64,000 bases of DNA from NCBI GenBank assembly GCA_011009095.1, contig VTPC01008449.1, positions 32,860 through 96,859 on the forward strand. Reading direction: 5' to 3'. Both the position numbers and the translations under genes were made by a program. Shown here in pieces: positions 48,361 to 58,744 of this stretch (position 1 is its first letter; each line of letters begins with the position of its first letter). The DNA is from Ignelater luminosus (Eukaryota > Arthropoda > Insecta > Coleoptera > Elateridae). The notes under the pieces are model-generated. The model ran no database searches, was not told the DNA's origin, and saw only the letters and a list, made by a program, of their open reading frames with translations.

Positions 48361-50260
48361 CTAAATTGTATCTGTGTTTTTCTTAACCGTTTGCAGAAAT
48401 TTTTCCAGCAAGCCTGGTATTTTGTTGTGGTTCATTCCAGACTAAACTAAACTTTACTAAGAGTTTTACACCTTTTAGGGCGAAAAAAGCTTTGCTATGC
48501 CAACTGTCCCATTCACAATCTTCCTTTTACAGTAGTTGCTGCATTTAAAGCCATTTTCTTGTTTTTGGAGCTATTCACATTGATGATTTTGTTCGTTGAT
48601 ATCATGAGAATCTTTGTCGCAACCTGCCGCTCTTATTGTTTCTTATTTATCATTTGCTCAGCGGCCAATAATTGCATTAGCGTTTCTAGGGTATGCTTGT
48701 AACTGGATCAAACAAAGATCGAGATGCGAATTATTATTGCTTATTATTATTCTTTTGCAATTATTATTTATCAGTAGCAATAGGGGAAACCTACAAGTGT
48801 AAGAATCCATTGTTTTATCCTGTTGTTCGAAAATCGTTAATTAAGGTATTACAACAGTGGGAAAAAGTTTATCTGCAACAATTGTCTATTAAAAAAACCA
48901 GGTTTACTTTTATTCTAACTGAAGAGAATAAACAATGAAGATGTGAAATTAATTTATTATTTCAACAATTCCAATACTGCTGCGCTCGTCGCTGTCCAAG
49001 GTAAATAAATATACCTGACACAATTAATTGGTGTACCACAACACACCAAATCTTCAATAACATTTCAATGCTATAGTAAAGTAGCAATCAAGATAAATAT
49101 TTCAACAATTCGATGTTGATATTTCCTTTTTTATTTACGCAGTACATTTAATTATTTGATAATTAACAACTTTTCAACCTACAACAAACAATTAAAGAAA
49201 TAACATCCAGAGATATTTTAATCCGAAGGTCCGATTGAAATAAATAAAATGAATGGATGTACTATAGCATAATGATTTAATAATGATCGGACTATATTAA
49301 GTATGACGATTAATAACGTGTGTGTGTAAACATAATGATAAAGTAGACTCAAAAATAAATAATATAACGTGTAATTTTCTAATTATTTTTTATCAGTTAC
49401 GATCTAAGTAGCTTAAAATTAATAGTTATAAAATACAAGTGTGACCTTTAACTGTAATAAGTGCTTATTAAGTTAAGTTACCGCGGTTTCTAGGCCGCGA
49501 ACACCCATGCACTTGCATAACTGCTAAATATCCCCCAATTAGTTTGCAGTTTGCACTTTTCCACTTGATTAAAAGATTAAAGGCGGTGATGATACTCACA
49601 ATTATGTTAAATTCAAGGTTTTAAATTTTAACTTTATTCCTTAGTACAGACAGTTACACGTTTGCCATTGTCAATATCAGATTAGTTTAAAATATATACA
49701 ATTTGCTCGTAGCTACTTGTCATGATCAGAATTTACAAATGAAAGCAGAAACATCAATTAGACTACCGGACAGAAAAAGCGTCAAAAGAACAGATAAAAA
49801 GTAAACGAGGCACAATTCCAATTTTCAAGTTATACACTTGCACAATGGCGTTAATTGGTTTTGCAACCACTATTGTCGCATTCTGAATCGAAATTATTGA
49901 TCGGTTTTTGTTGTTTTATCATAACCATTTGTATATGGTTGCAACCATTCGGCGAAAACGTGTATCAGAAATCTTATTAAACTTAAACTTATTAATTTTC
50001 TATTTAGAAAATTTATGCATAATACAAATGATTATACATAACCTACATATCTTTTATACTTGATATTGCTAAAATAACAAATAACTTAATTGATAATTAC
50101 ATCTTGCTAAAATTACATACTAAGTATTTTTCTACGTTTTCGGCAATAAAATTGTGCCTTCTATTGAATACTACACGCGATGTGATGGGAGGAAGATAAA
50201 AATTTAATTAGATCTTCCTGCATGTTTCTCAAATTTAAGAAAATCCCTCGACATTTTTCA
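48361..50260. other. AT-rich stretch without recognisable genes
   Basis: Frames below 82 codons with no recognised motifs. From 48950 to 50200 the sequence is extremely AT-rich. Confidence 0.45.
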
Positions 50261-50264
50261 CGAA

Positions 50265-50620
50265 CAAGTCTACGAAAACCCTGTACAGCCAATGAAAAAT
50301 TCCTTTTAACTGGAGATTTCCAGATGGCAAAAGGAAATTTCCAAATTATAACTAGAAATTTTCACTTGTCACGTGGAAATGTTAGTTGTTTTTTAGAATT
50401 TTCTAGTTACCGTTTGGAAACATTCTACTAGAATATATTAGAAATTTCCAGTTGCCATTTCCACCTATCCACGTAAACCCTGAAGGGCCAATGTAATTTT
50501 CTTTTACTGGGAATTTCCAACTGATAACTGGACATTTCCAGATGACAAATTGAAAATCTCCAACTGACAACTTAAAATCCCCAGATAGTAATTGAAAACT
50601 CCACGCCAATTTGATCAGAG
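50265..50620. repeat. Tandem duplication (~200 bp) built of GGAAATTTCC-type palindromic words
   Basis: 50269 (TCTACGAAAACCCTGTACAG) and 50470 (ACGTAAACCCTGAAGGGCC) start two homologous units. Inside each, words of the type AACTGGAAATTTCCAGTTG recur every 20-25 bp with variation: GGAGATTTCCAG, GGAAATTTCCAAATT, AGAAATTTCCAGTTGCC, GGGAATTTCCAACTG, GGACATTTCCAGATG. Confidence 0.75.
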
Positions 50621-51078
50621 CTCTTGATTGTGTTTTTATGGACCACAAAACCTACGTCAAAGCCAACTTCTTGTAGACTTTTGATTTAAAGTTTGTTTTT
50701 CTTTCGATGTTACGTGTCTCAGCTATAGAATACACTCCGTGTAAACGGAAATAGGTTTAGAATATACAGAAGGTAATTTCTTACAACTTCTATCAACGTC
50801 AATTTTTCATATCTCGAGAAATAACGACGATGCAATCAAAAGTTATCTTGTCTGCATATAACTTTGAAGCAGTGCTGCCAATCCTTATTTTTATATTTGG
50901 AAGATTTCTATCAAAGAGATTAGGAGATTCCGCTATAAAATCGGGAGACTAAAATCTAAAACAAGAGAAAATCAAGAATTGATATGATATGGTTAGAAAC
51001 TTATTAAGATCCATATCGAAAAATCGAGATAACAGCTTATCCTACACGACAAAATTATTAGTTGATTGTAGACTATAA

Positions 51079-52195
51079 ATTACGAGCCCTACATGGGCCG
51101 AAATTTCAAGGCCCGGCGCGACTGGAAACATGCTAGACACGGCCCGAAAAAAATCCGGTAACTTCTTGATCAGCCCGATAGCTCGAGAAGCCCGAATGGT
51201 CCGACAGAGAAACCCTAAAGGCCGAGAAATATCAACGCCCAACAGGCTGGAACGACACGAAGAGCCCGACAGACACGTAAACCCCAAGAGCCAAAAATTC
51301 CAAAACGTCCGACAGGCCCAAACGGCCTGACATGCCAGAAATATCCAAACAGCCCAATAGACCGGAAAAGCCGAGAAGTACAACAGGCCCGAGAGGTCCG
51401 ACAGGCCTCAACAGCTCGAGAGGCCCGACAAGACGGAACGGCCCGATTGACCAGACCTAGGTCTGGAGAGCCCGATACGTTTTTAAACTGAGGTTCGACG
51501 AGGCGCGATTGAAAAATCCAGTCCGTGCAGGCCTCTGACTTACAGACCATAATGCCATTAAATGTCTGGATATTGTAAGGAAAACGCTAAAAGCGACGGG
51601 CCTAAAAGATCCAAACGGCCCGATAGATCCGAAGGGCCGAGAAGTCCAAAAGGCCCAACAGGCTAGGCTGACGGTCCGAAAGGGCTAAACTATCCGTCAG
51701 AACCGACAGAAGGCGGAATTCAAACGGCCCCGTAGACCCGAGAAGCTCAAATGACCCTAAAGGTCCGAATGGTACGACAGATTGGAGAAAGCCGAAGGGC
51801 CAAGAAATCCAAGAAGCTCGACAGGTCCGAACGCTCTAAAAGGCCCGAATAGACCGAGACTTCCTTATAGCCTTACAGGCTCGAGAGATCCAAACGGACC
51901 GGACGAGAATTCCAGAAGGTCCAACAGACTGACGGCCCGAGAAGGCCAAACTGCCCGACAGGACAGAGAGAAGCCTGAAAGGCCAAGAAGTCTATGAAGT
52001 CCAAAGTTCGACAGACCCATATGACCTGACAGGCCCAAGAAACCCAAAAGGCCTGAGAGGTCCGAATGGACGACAGATCAGGAAAATCCAAGAAGCCCAA
52101 CAGGCCCGAACGGTCCGCAGGCCCTTATGGCCCGAGAGGCTCCAACAGCTCGACAGGTCCAACAAGACCGAACAGCCCGATTGACCGGACATATA
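51079..52195. repeat. GC-rich degenerate minisatellite with 9-bp period
   Basis: Variants of GGCCCGACA follow each other in 9-bp steps, for example GGCCCGAGA, GGTCCGACA, GGCCCGAAC, GGCCCTTAT, GGCTCCAAC. On the plus strand this reads Gly-Pro-Thr, Gly-Pro-Arg, Gly-Pro-Asn and similar triplets. A longer order is visible: the word GGTCCGAATGG..CGACAGA recurs at about 51193, 51762 and 52059, and GCCCGATTGACC recurs at 51441 and 52175. A less repetitive stretch lies at about 51470-51590. The frame is interrupted repeatedly and no exon boundaries are apparent. It is either a satellite or the remnant of a collagen-like coding repeat. Confidence 0.8.
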
Positions 52196-52199
52196 TTTA

Positions 52200-52650
52200 A
52201 ATTGTCCTCTGTTAGTTTCCAAGCGGACAGTTGCTCACAATGGTACTGCATTATGAACACGTCTAAACATTTGTGGAGTAATTAATTGTACACTGTCTAT
52301 TATTCGTGCTTGCAGGTCTTGTAGATTTTCTGGAGGTGTTTGGCAACCCTTTTCCTTTGGAAAACCCCAAACGAAAAAATTCAAAGAATTTAAATCAGGG
52401 GACCGTGGTGGTCACGATATAGGGCCATTACGACTTATCCAACGCTGCAGGAAAAATCTTTGTTCGACGATTGCCTGACATTATAGGCATAACGAGCTGG
52501 TCCATTTTGCAGATTGAGTAGAAAATCGTCTATCAGTTCGTTAATGAATTGAAAATAATTTTCTCCATTCAGGCTTTGTGGTAAAGCGTTGCGACATTGA
52601 AAAAGAATCTGACGGGGTTTCTAGACAGTCTCGTATAATGTGGAGTTTCG
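52200..52650 (-). mobile_element. Fragment of a DDE transposase (Tc1/mariner-superfamily type)
   Basis: The minus strand gives GENYFQFINELIDDFLL, a block after it like ARYAYNVRQ (normally AHFSLNVRQ), RDHHGPLI*I (normally ARSPDLTPLDFF), FVWGFPKEKGCQTPPENLQD, LQARIIDSVQLITPQMFRRV. This is the C-terminal half of the same kind of transposase as at 25640-25960. Stops and shifts are present; the first catalytic block is not found. Confidence 0.7.
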
Positions 52651-53285
52651 TGAACTTACTGAGGGATATTGTAACAATTAAAAATTGCGTCTCTTCATCA
52701 GCTTACAGTATTTGCTTAGGGAAATCTTTGGTCAGGTCGATCTGTTGTAGTAGTTAATGCGACTTCGAACATCATTAGGTGTTAACCACTCAAAAGTATG
52801 AAAGTGGTACGGGTATAAAGAATCTGCTTTTAAACCATTATGCACTTGCTTAAGATTTGGCTTTCAAAGTTCTTAGTGCCCTAGTGAAGGAGTAAAAAAT
52901 ATTTTGCCTGTGGCGCCAAAAAGACTAACGACGGCTCTGGTTAGAATTTAACCTTGAGTACACTCCAAGAATGACCATTTCAGCTTCACATCTCTCAATA
53001 AATACAGCCGCTGATTAGTACCATTTCCAACTTCCCACCAGGCTTAACAGTAAATTAAGTTTCAAAAGTGACCAACGGTTCTTACGAAAAGCTGACAGCA
53101 AGAGCTTTAGATATGTAGAAACTCCACATGTCGTTATTTCAAGAAGATTCTATAACCTTTAATTATCTATAGAAGTGCTTTGCTTGAAATACTATTGATT
53201 TAGATTACTGCCAACGTATGAACCAAGCCAACTTTGCGAATTTTTATTGCGCATGCTCTGAAATTGAATTAGTCACTTTACTTCA
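52651..53285. other. No gene recognised
   Basis: AT-rich with short frames. Could include remains of the transposon on its left, or the 3' flank of the LINE on its right. Confidence 0.35.
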
Positions 53286-53289
53286 CTTA

Positions 53290-55390
53290 AATGTTAGCCT
53301 ATCTGCCGTTAGGCGTAAAGCTAGTTGAATTGATGTTTGTTTCCGCACATTTCCTTCTACCCTTTCCTGTTTAGAGCAGCCCCTTTAGCTTGATCCCAAC
53401 TCACATTCCTTTTCTTAAGGTGGTCCTTGATGTCATCCTCCCATGGCCATCTAGGCCTCTTTCTTCCTTTCCTCTCCGTTGTCTTTGTCTTGAATACTGT
53501 TCTGGCTAGTCTTCCTCTTGCATTCTTATCAGGTGACCAAACCATCCCACCTGTCGCTCCTCTATTTTTTCTAGAATGGGTGTTATATTTAATTGTCTTC
53601 TAATTTCTTCATTGCGGATTCTATCTCTTCTGGTCTTGTTGGCTATTCGTCTTAAGAATCTCATTTCTGCGGCGTTCACTTTACTTCTTGTTTTATTAGT
53701 TATTGTCTAGTTTTCACATCCATTTTTAATACTTTCTGGAATTTTTTCCATAAATGTTGATCTTTCCTCTGTCTTCTCACTTGGAGGTGTAGATTCTCTC
53801 TGCACTTCTTCTTGTTTAAAATTTGTACTTGTGAACAATTTTTGGAAATATTGTTTCCACCTTTTCATAATTAGTTTTTTATCTGATAGAATTTTGCCTC
53901 GTTTATTCTTAACATCTTGGAAGATGTGATTCTTTTTGTTTCTCATATTTTTTCTAACCCTAAAGAATTGCTTTTGATTTTCGCTATAGACATTTTTTAG
54001 CCTTTCCCCAAATTTCTCCCATACCAGTTTTTTCGACAGTTTTTTTTTTATTTCAACCGAGACTCTCTTCCTTATTGTCTTATATTCTTCGTACTTCTCT
54101 TCACCTTTTGTAGCCAAGTATTTCTTCCACTCTATTTTCTTATCTTTTATTAAGCGCTTGATATCGTCACTCCACCATTCTGTCCTTTGTGCCCTGTCTT
54201 CTTTTATTGTAGTTGCGTCACAGACCTTTTTTGCCGTGTTGGTTATCGTCTCCTTAAATACTTCCGAATCGATCGACGTTTGTTGTTTTGATCTTAAGGC
54301 TTGTCCAATAAGTAGGGAGACTCTATTAAAACACCGTTTTTCCATATAAATCTTATTAACTTAATTTCTATTAATAGATTATTTTATTTATTACAATTAC
54401 TAACATTAGATTTATATGATAGTTGCTCCATCAACTTCTTGCTATTCAGTTCTTCCCAAAATATTTAAGGCTGTACTCATAAACTCATTTCCATTACTTT
54501 TGATAACTTCTCCCAAAATTATTTTGGGTACTCTTCCAAATCTACCAAGATTTTTCGGCGTAACAGCACGTTTTGAATATTTCTTTTTGCGTAAGGCCCA
54601 AAATCGTCCGATAGCCTTTAGTTTAGGAACATTAAAATCATTTCCAAATTTTGATGTAAAAGTAATTTTTTGTTGTTGCAAGTAATTCTTAGCCTTTTTG
54701 GTATAATAACAGCAGGTATGTCCGGTTAGAAAAGTACTTTGCAATTTTTATTCTTCCATATTAAAGGACTAAATCTTTCCTTAACACATTTTTCAAATAC
54801 TCTTCACCAGTCATGATTTCATCCGTGGTATAACATTTCCTAAAAATGTACTCGACTTTCTTGACGCTATTAGTAGTGCTCACGAACAATGGACGATCAG
54901 AAATCTTTTTGTAGTTATCTCATCTTAAAGTATCATATATTTGCATAACTTTGTATATGATTGATTTTGGAATTTACTTGTTTTAGAAGTAATAAGAAGT
55001 TTTAAACTTATTGTAAATTGCAATATTTTTGTAGATTTGAATACTGCGTTTCGAAAGTGTTCCTCTTTCTTTCCACGACATTTTGACAACTGCTGATTAG
55101 TAAGTCAATTATTGTCATATACAATTAGTAAAAAGTTTATTTAAAAATTACACAGTGTAACTAGATTGCATATCTTTAACTGATTATAACAATGTTAACC
55201 GAAAGTTAGTCTCCCTACTGATTGGACTAGCCTTATCTCATTAAAAGTTTTTCTAGTTCCTCTTGGTATTTATATCTCGTGTCCATGTTCTTTAACGTAT
55301 AGCTCCTTATTTTTTTTTTTCATTACTTTTGGTTATTTTCAACCATAAATCAAATTTGCATTGTCGCTGTTTTACTTCAAAAGTTCTGCA
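53290..55390 (-). mobile_element. RTE-like LINE relic, RT core deleted, split by a later DNA transposon
   Basis: Upstream part at about 55236-55390: KQRQCKFDLWLKITKSN and KYQEELEKLL. The element at 54297-55233 interrupts it. It resumes at 54294 with RSKQQTSIDSEVFKETITNT (the methionine at 54345 belongs to the inserted element and is not a real start), AQRTEWWSDDIKRLIKDKKI, QFFRVRKNMRNKKNHIFQDV, LIMKRWKQYFQKLF and TFMEKIPESI. It then passes directly to KNGCEN, stop, TITNKTRSKVNAAEMRFLRR and, after a frame change, PRWPWEDDIKDHLKKRNVSW and DQAKGAALNRKG (53357). The stop stands where the family has Trp (GSENWTLT). The whole RT palm is missing between ESI and KNGC. Only a few stops and shifts occur outside that deletion. 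Confidence 0.88.
54297..55233 (-). mobile_element. Tc1/mariner-like DNA transposon nested in the LINE
   Basis: Terminal repeats of 26 bp at 54297-54322 (AGGCTTGTCCAATAAGTAGG, continuing GAGACT) and, inverted, at 55208-55233: 24 of 26 identical. TA stands immediately outside both ends (54295-54296, 55234-55235), as for Tc1/mariner elements. On the minus strand a transposase C-terminal part is readable: GEEYLKNVLRKDLVPLIWKN-like sequence near 54780-54830, LFWPD-like sequence near 54720, KKAKNYLQQQKITFTSKFGN, FNVPKLKAIGRFWALRKKKY (about 54580-54630; usual PPNVPQ.RPIE.FWAL.K) and SKRAVTPKNLGRFGRVPK. The N-terminal DNA-binding half is missing, so the 937-bp copy is internally deleted and could only have moved with help from a related copy. 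Confidence 0.85.
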
Positions 55391-56230
55391 TAAGAAAGGA
55401 TTTTGACTCTATTTCGTCTATGAAAAAATCACCTCAAGAAATGCATCGAATGCTGGAGGGGACTACTTTTAGCATTCCTAAAGTTTTGTGCTTCTAACAC
55501 TCATATAGATGGTTCTCACGTATCTCGTTCATACAATCAAATTGATATAGGATGAAATCGCGCAACCAAAGATTTGTTTCTAACTAAGAACCTTCTTGTG
55601 AAAGGACTTCCAGAATTAGCACCTTTTAAGGGTGATAAGGACAAACAACAATAGGGAAGGAAAAACATGTTAGATTTTTCTGACGTGAACTAAAATGTTT
55701 CCTCTCCAGTTTCTCTACCACATTCAATCAACAAATCATGCTGTTGAGAAACCACTGAATATCGGAAGATACAAAACTTATACTTACTTTTATGAGAACT
55801 ACATAATCTACTGGAGAAAATAAAAAGAAGACCAGAATGTTCTTAAGGCCCCAAAGAACTTTACTGGCCTATTTTAACGTATGTAGCTACACGCATGGGT
55901 GTAACACTGAAGATGCTAATCTGCACTTAATTAAGAAAATCGAGTCGATGCATAAAAGGTACCAATCAATTAAAATTGCACTAATATCGCATAATTAAAA
56001 TTCACTGTATATAAACTGCAATATGAAACTTGTTAATATAATGCAAATTGTATTTCCGTGTTTGTGACATACTCGTTATGCCCGTTCTTGCGGTTAACCG
56101 AAATAACCGCAACCTCTAGATACTGGCGCTCCATTCCTTATTACAAAGTAAACATTATTCTTATTAGTTACACTATCATCTTACAATATCAGTGTTACTC
56201 AAGCTTTACCACAAACTATCATTGGCATCA
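55391..56230. other. No gene recognised
   Basis: AT-rich with short frames and no recognisable element. Confidence 0.4.
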
Positions 56231-56233
56231 ATA

Positions 56234-56239
56234 TTTATT
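56234..56239 (-). promoter_or_regulatory. Candidate polyadenylation signal
   Basis: AATAAA on the minus strand (plus TTTATT), about 120 bp past the stop codon of the 289-codon frame. Such words are common in AT-rich DNA, so this is only a candidate. Confidence 0.4.
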
Positions 56240-56357
56240 TATATAAAAAAAAGTAATTATAATAATAAAACAAAATTATAAATCTAAGATCTGGAAAAAG
56301 ATAAAATGATTAAAACCTTAATCCTTTAAAACCAATAGCATGTAAATCAAAAAATGT

Positions 56358-57227
56358 TTAATCAAAGAAATGATTATGAATATGAACCGTCTTTGCAGTA
56401 ATCTGGATATATTTCTGTTTGGTAGCTGTAGAACCATCTGCGGTACTCTCGGGTTGTATATCATCATCCAAAGAAAATGTCGAAGAGCTTCCTGTATTAT
56501 CTTGATGACGTGATGCAACAATTGCGGTAAAATTCGCGTAACTTGAATACTTCACTTGATCGTTATTGAAATTGTTTAAAACGATTTCATCACCTTCACT
56601 GTCAGATTCCTGCATGTTAATTCCATTGTTGACACAATCTTCATTATCTTCTTCTGTTTGAACCGCTATATCACGCTTCTGTAAATTTACAATCGTCTCA
56701 GTATCTAAAGTTTTATTTCCATCGTCCTGTAACTTCATCCACTTTACCTTAAAGCATTTTGGCCCTGCTTTATAGTATTTTCTTTTTAGTTTAGTTTTTT
56801 CCTGACTTAACGTCTTCCTTACCGTTACGTTATCTTTATGTTGAGGTAGTGGTGGATGAGATTGTTCAGTTATAATGTCGTCTAAAGTCGAATTAACATT
56901 TTTGTTATTACTGATTGGTTGAACAAAAGTATTATAACTTGCTGTCGTGGACATTCCGCCGGTTATTCTGCGTATTATGGTGTAACGAGGCTTTTCGTCA
57001 CTTTTAAAATTGACGTTCTTCCTCACCAGCACTATTTTAGAATTTGGTACAGGTTTGATCTTTAGTTGAGGCAACTGATCTTCCAATTTCTGGATGACAA
57101 CATAGGGTTGGGTTGTTCGAGAATCGGCTTCCTTTGTGGTATCACACTTTCCAACTTGTGTACACATGGAACAACTAGCTTTAATTGTATTTATATTTTG
57201 GTTTTTAGGAGTTCTATATCTAACCAT
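56358..57227 (-). CDS. Uncharacterised 289-residue protein, probable host gene or terminal exon
   Basis: The longest uninterrupted frame of the window; ATG at 57227-57225 in a fair context (GAAATGG), stop at 56360-56358. I do not recognise the family. The product is hydrophilic, without signal peptide or membrane segment. Visible features: three cysteines in SCSMCTQVGKC (residues 19-28), a basic run KTKLKRKYYK (144-153) that could be a nuclear localisation signal, the word DIAVQTE (186-192), which resembles a dynein light chain LC8-binding motif, an acidic stretch EEDNED and ESDSEGDE (192-214), Ser-rich GSSSTFSLDDD (246-256), and a distinctive end, YIQITAKTVHIHNHFFD. Amino-acid use looks like a real protein, unlike the shadow frames around it. 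Upstream lie degenerate tandem repeats. It may be a single-exon gene or the last large exon of a longer one. Function is not inferred. Confidence 0.6.
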   Translation of the reverse strand: MVRYRTPKNQNINTIKASCSMCTQVGKCDTTKEADSRTTQPYVVIQKLEDQLPQLKIKPVPNSKIVLVRKNVNFKSDEKPRYTIIRRITGGMSTTASYNTFVQPISNNKNVNSTLDDIITEQSHPPLPQHKDNVTVRKTLSQEKTKLKRKYYKAGPKCFKVKWMKLQDDGNKTLDTETIVNLQKRDIAVQTEEDNEDCVNNGINMQESDSEGDEIVLNNFNNDQVKYSSYANFTAIVASRHQDNTGSSSTFSLDDDIQPESTADGSTATKQKYIQITAKTVHIHNHFFD

Positions 57228-57384
57228 TTCAACGTTAAAATGTTAAAACAATTTTTTGGGCTATTGACGTTTATGGTTAAAGATTAAAATTGTTTATGAA
57301 AATCATAACCTACTGTATTGATAGGATTACATTCATAGGTGACTACAGCTGCATAATAAAATGCATCTTTTGCGATGCGATAAG

Positions 57385-58100
57385 TGATATGATTGTATCT
57401 TAAACCTATTGAGCAGGTGTCCTTCGGAGATCGTATTTTTAACTTTATTAAGAATGGTAATGGTGAGCAAAGCCCAATCGGAAATGGTCCACTGAATGCA
57501 TATCCAGATATGCACGATTGCATCTTTAGATTTATTGAGAAGGTTAATAGAAGGCGAAACCGATCTGGTGCATTGGAGATGGTCCATTGAACAGCACATT
57601 CCGACCCATGGTCATACTTTTAGTTTTATTAAGATGATTAATGGAGGGCGAATCTCGAACTTGGGCCATCAATTTATGGTTGTACCTTGAGCTCTATTAA
57701 GGAGATTAATAGTGGTTCGCTGCAGATGATCCGGTGAATGATTCATTTCAATCTAGCTCTATTAAGAAGGTTAATGGTGGTTTATTGGAACTAACCAGTT
57801 GGATTGCCCATTTCAACCTAAGATCGTATTTAGCTGTAGTAAGAAAGTTAGTCGAAGGTGAAACCCTATTCTAATTTGTCCTATTGGATGATACGTCCTG
57901 ACCCATGATCGTACCTTTAGATCAATTGAGAAGGTTAATGTATGTATGTAGCTTTATTAGGAAGGTAAACTACACCTTGAAACTGGAACATTGAATGGCA
58001 CATCACGAACGACCCGGGTCATAATTGTATCTGTAGCTCTGTGAAGAAAATTAATGGAGAACAAAATCCAATGTTGGCAGCACAGGTGGAAGCATAGGTC
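57385..58100. repeat. Degenerate tandem array, ~65-100 bp units
   Basis: About nine or ten copies of a unit containing GATCGTATCTTTAGCTCTAT followed by TAAGAAGGTTAATGG and often CGAAACC..ATTGGA. Anchors lie near 57430, 57516, 57612, 57676, 57753, 57823, 57909, 57945 and 58022. Copies differ by substitutions and deletions, so the array is old. It starts about 160 bp upstream of the ATG of the 289-codon frame. Confidence 0.8.
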
Positions 58101-58289
58101 GTCATTTTGAGATTTGTTGTAAACTGATACAAATTGTATGTGTTACGTTCTGTATAGTATCTTTGCTATTTTGAACCTATTTTTCCAGATGAAATTCCCG
58201 TCTCCTAGATATAGCGCCCGTGGCTTTCGACCCTCTAGTTAGGGTACAAATTTGTTTGTTTGTTGCTTTGTATGTCCGCGATTACCATA

Positions 58290-58670
58290 AAGACTACTGA
58301 ACCAATCTCCATTCGGTTTTCATTCATTTGCAGGGCGGGGCCGAAGAAAATTATAGGCTAAATGAGCATGCAGCTAGTGACGGCTTGTGATGTATTTTAG
58401 TTGGTGGAGTCAGACAAAACTACTAGACTGGTTTCACTGCATTTTAACTGGCGTGCAGAATTTGAACCTTAAAAAGTCACAAGTTACCTGAGAGGTCAGT
58501 AGTGACTCATGATTTTCTTCTTTTGGTGACGTCAGGTAAAACTTCTGGACTGATTACGCGGTTGTTCTCGCATACAGGGCGTGAGCCTAGAACGGTTATA
58601 GGTCATACAAGCGGTCAATGGCCAATCTAGATAGAGGAGTTTATACACCACGTGAGCAACCACTGGCAGT
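58290..58670. repeat. Three-unit tandem repeat, ~124 bp
   Basis: Units start at 58293 (ACTACTGAACCAATC), 58419 (ACTACTAGACTGGTTTC) and 58541 (ACTTCTGGACTGATTAC). Each continues with CATTTT or CATACAGGGCG, then GAACC(TT), TTATAGG and TCAGTGG-type words, ending in TTGGTGGAGTCAG or TTTTGGTGACGTCAG. Confidence 0.7.
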
Positions 58671-58744
58671 TTGTAATTTTTTTATTGGTGGGGCAGGCGT
58701 TTAATATTATTATAGAACCTGGAACCTGGAACCTGTCTAATACA

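Noticed and set aside
51042-52260. Cys/Gly-rich minus-strand frames over the GC-rich array
   Set aside because: All six frames are partly open in this 9-bp repeat; those frames follow from the repeat and do not indicate a gene.
54294-54345. Methionine at 54345 as the start of a 212-codon protein
   Set aside because: The first 16-17 codons are the terminal repeat of the inserted transposon; the rest is the interior of a LINE. The start is accidental.
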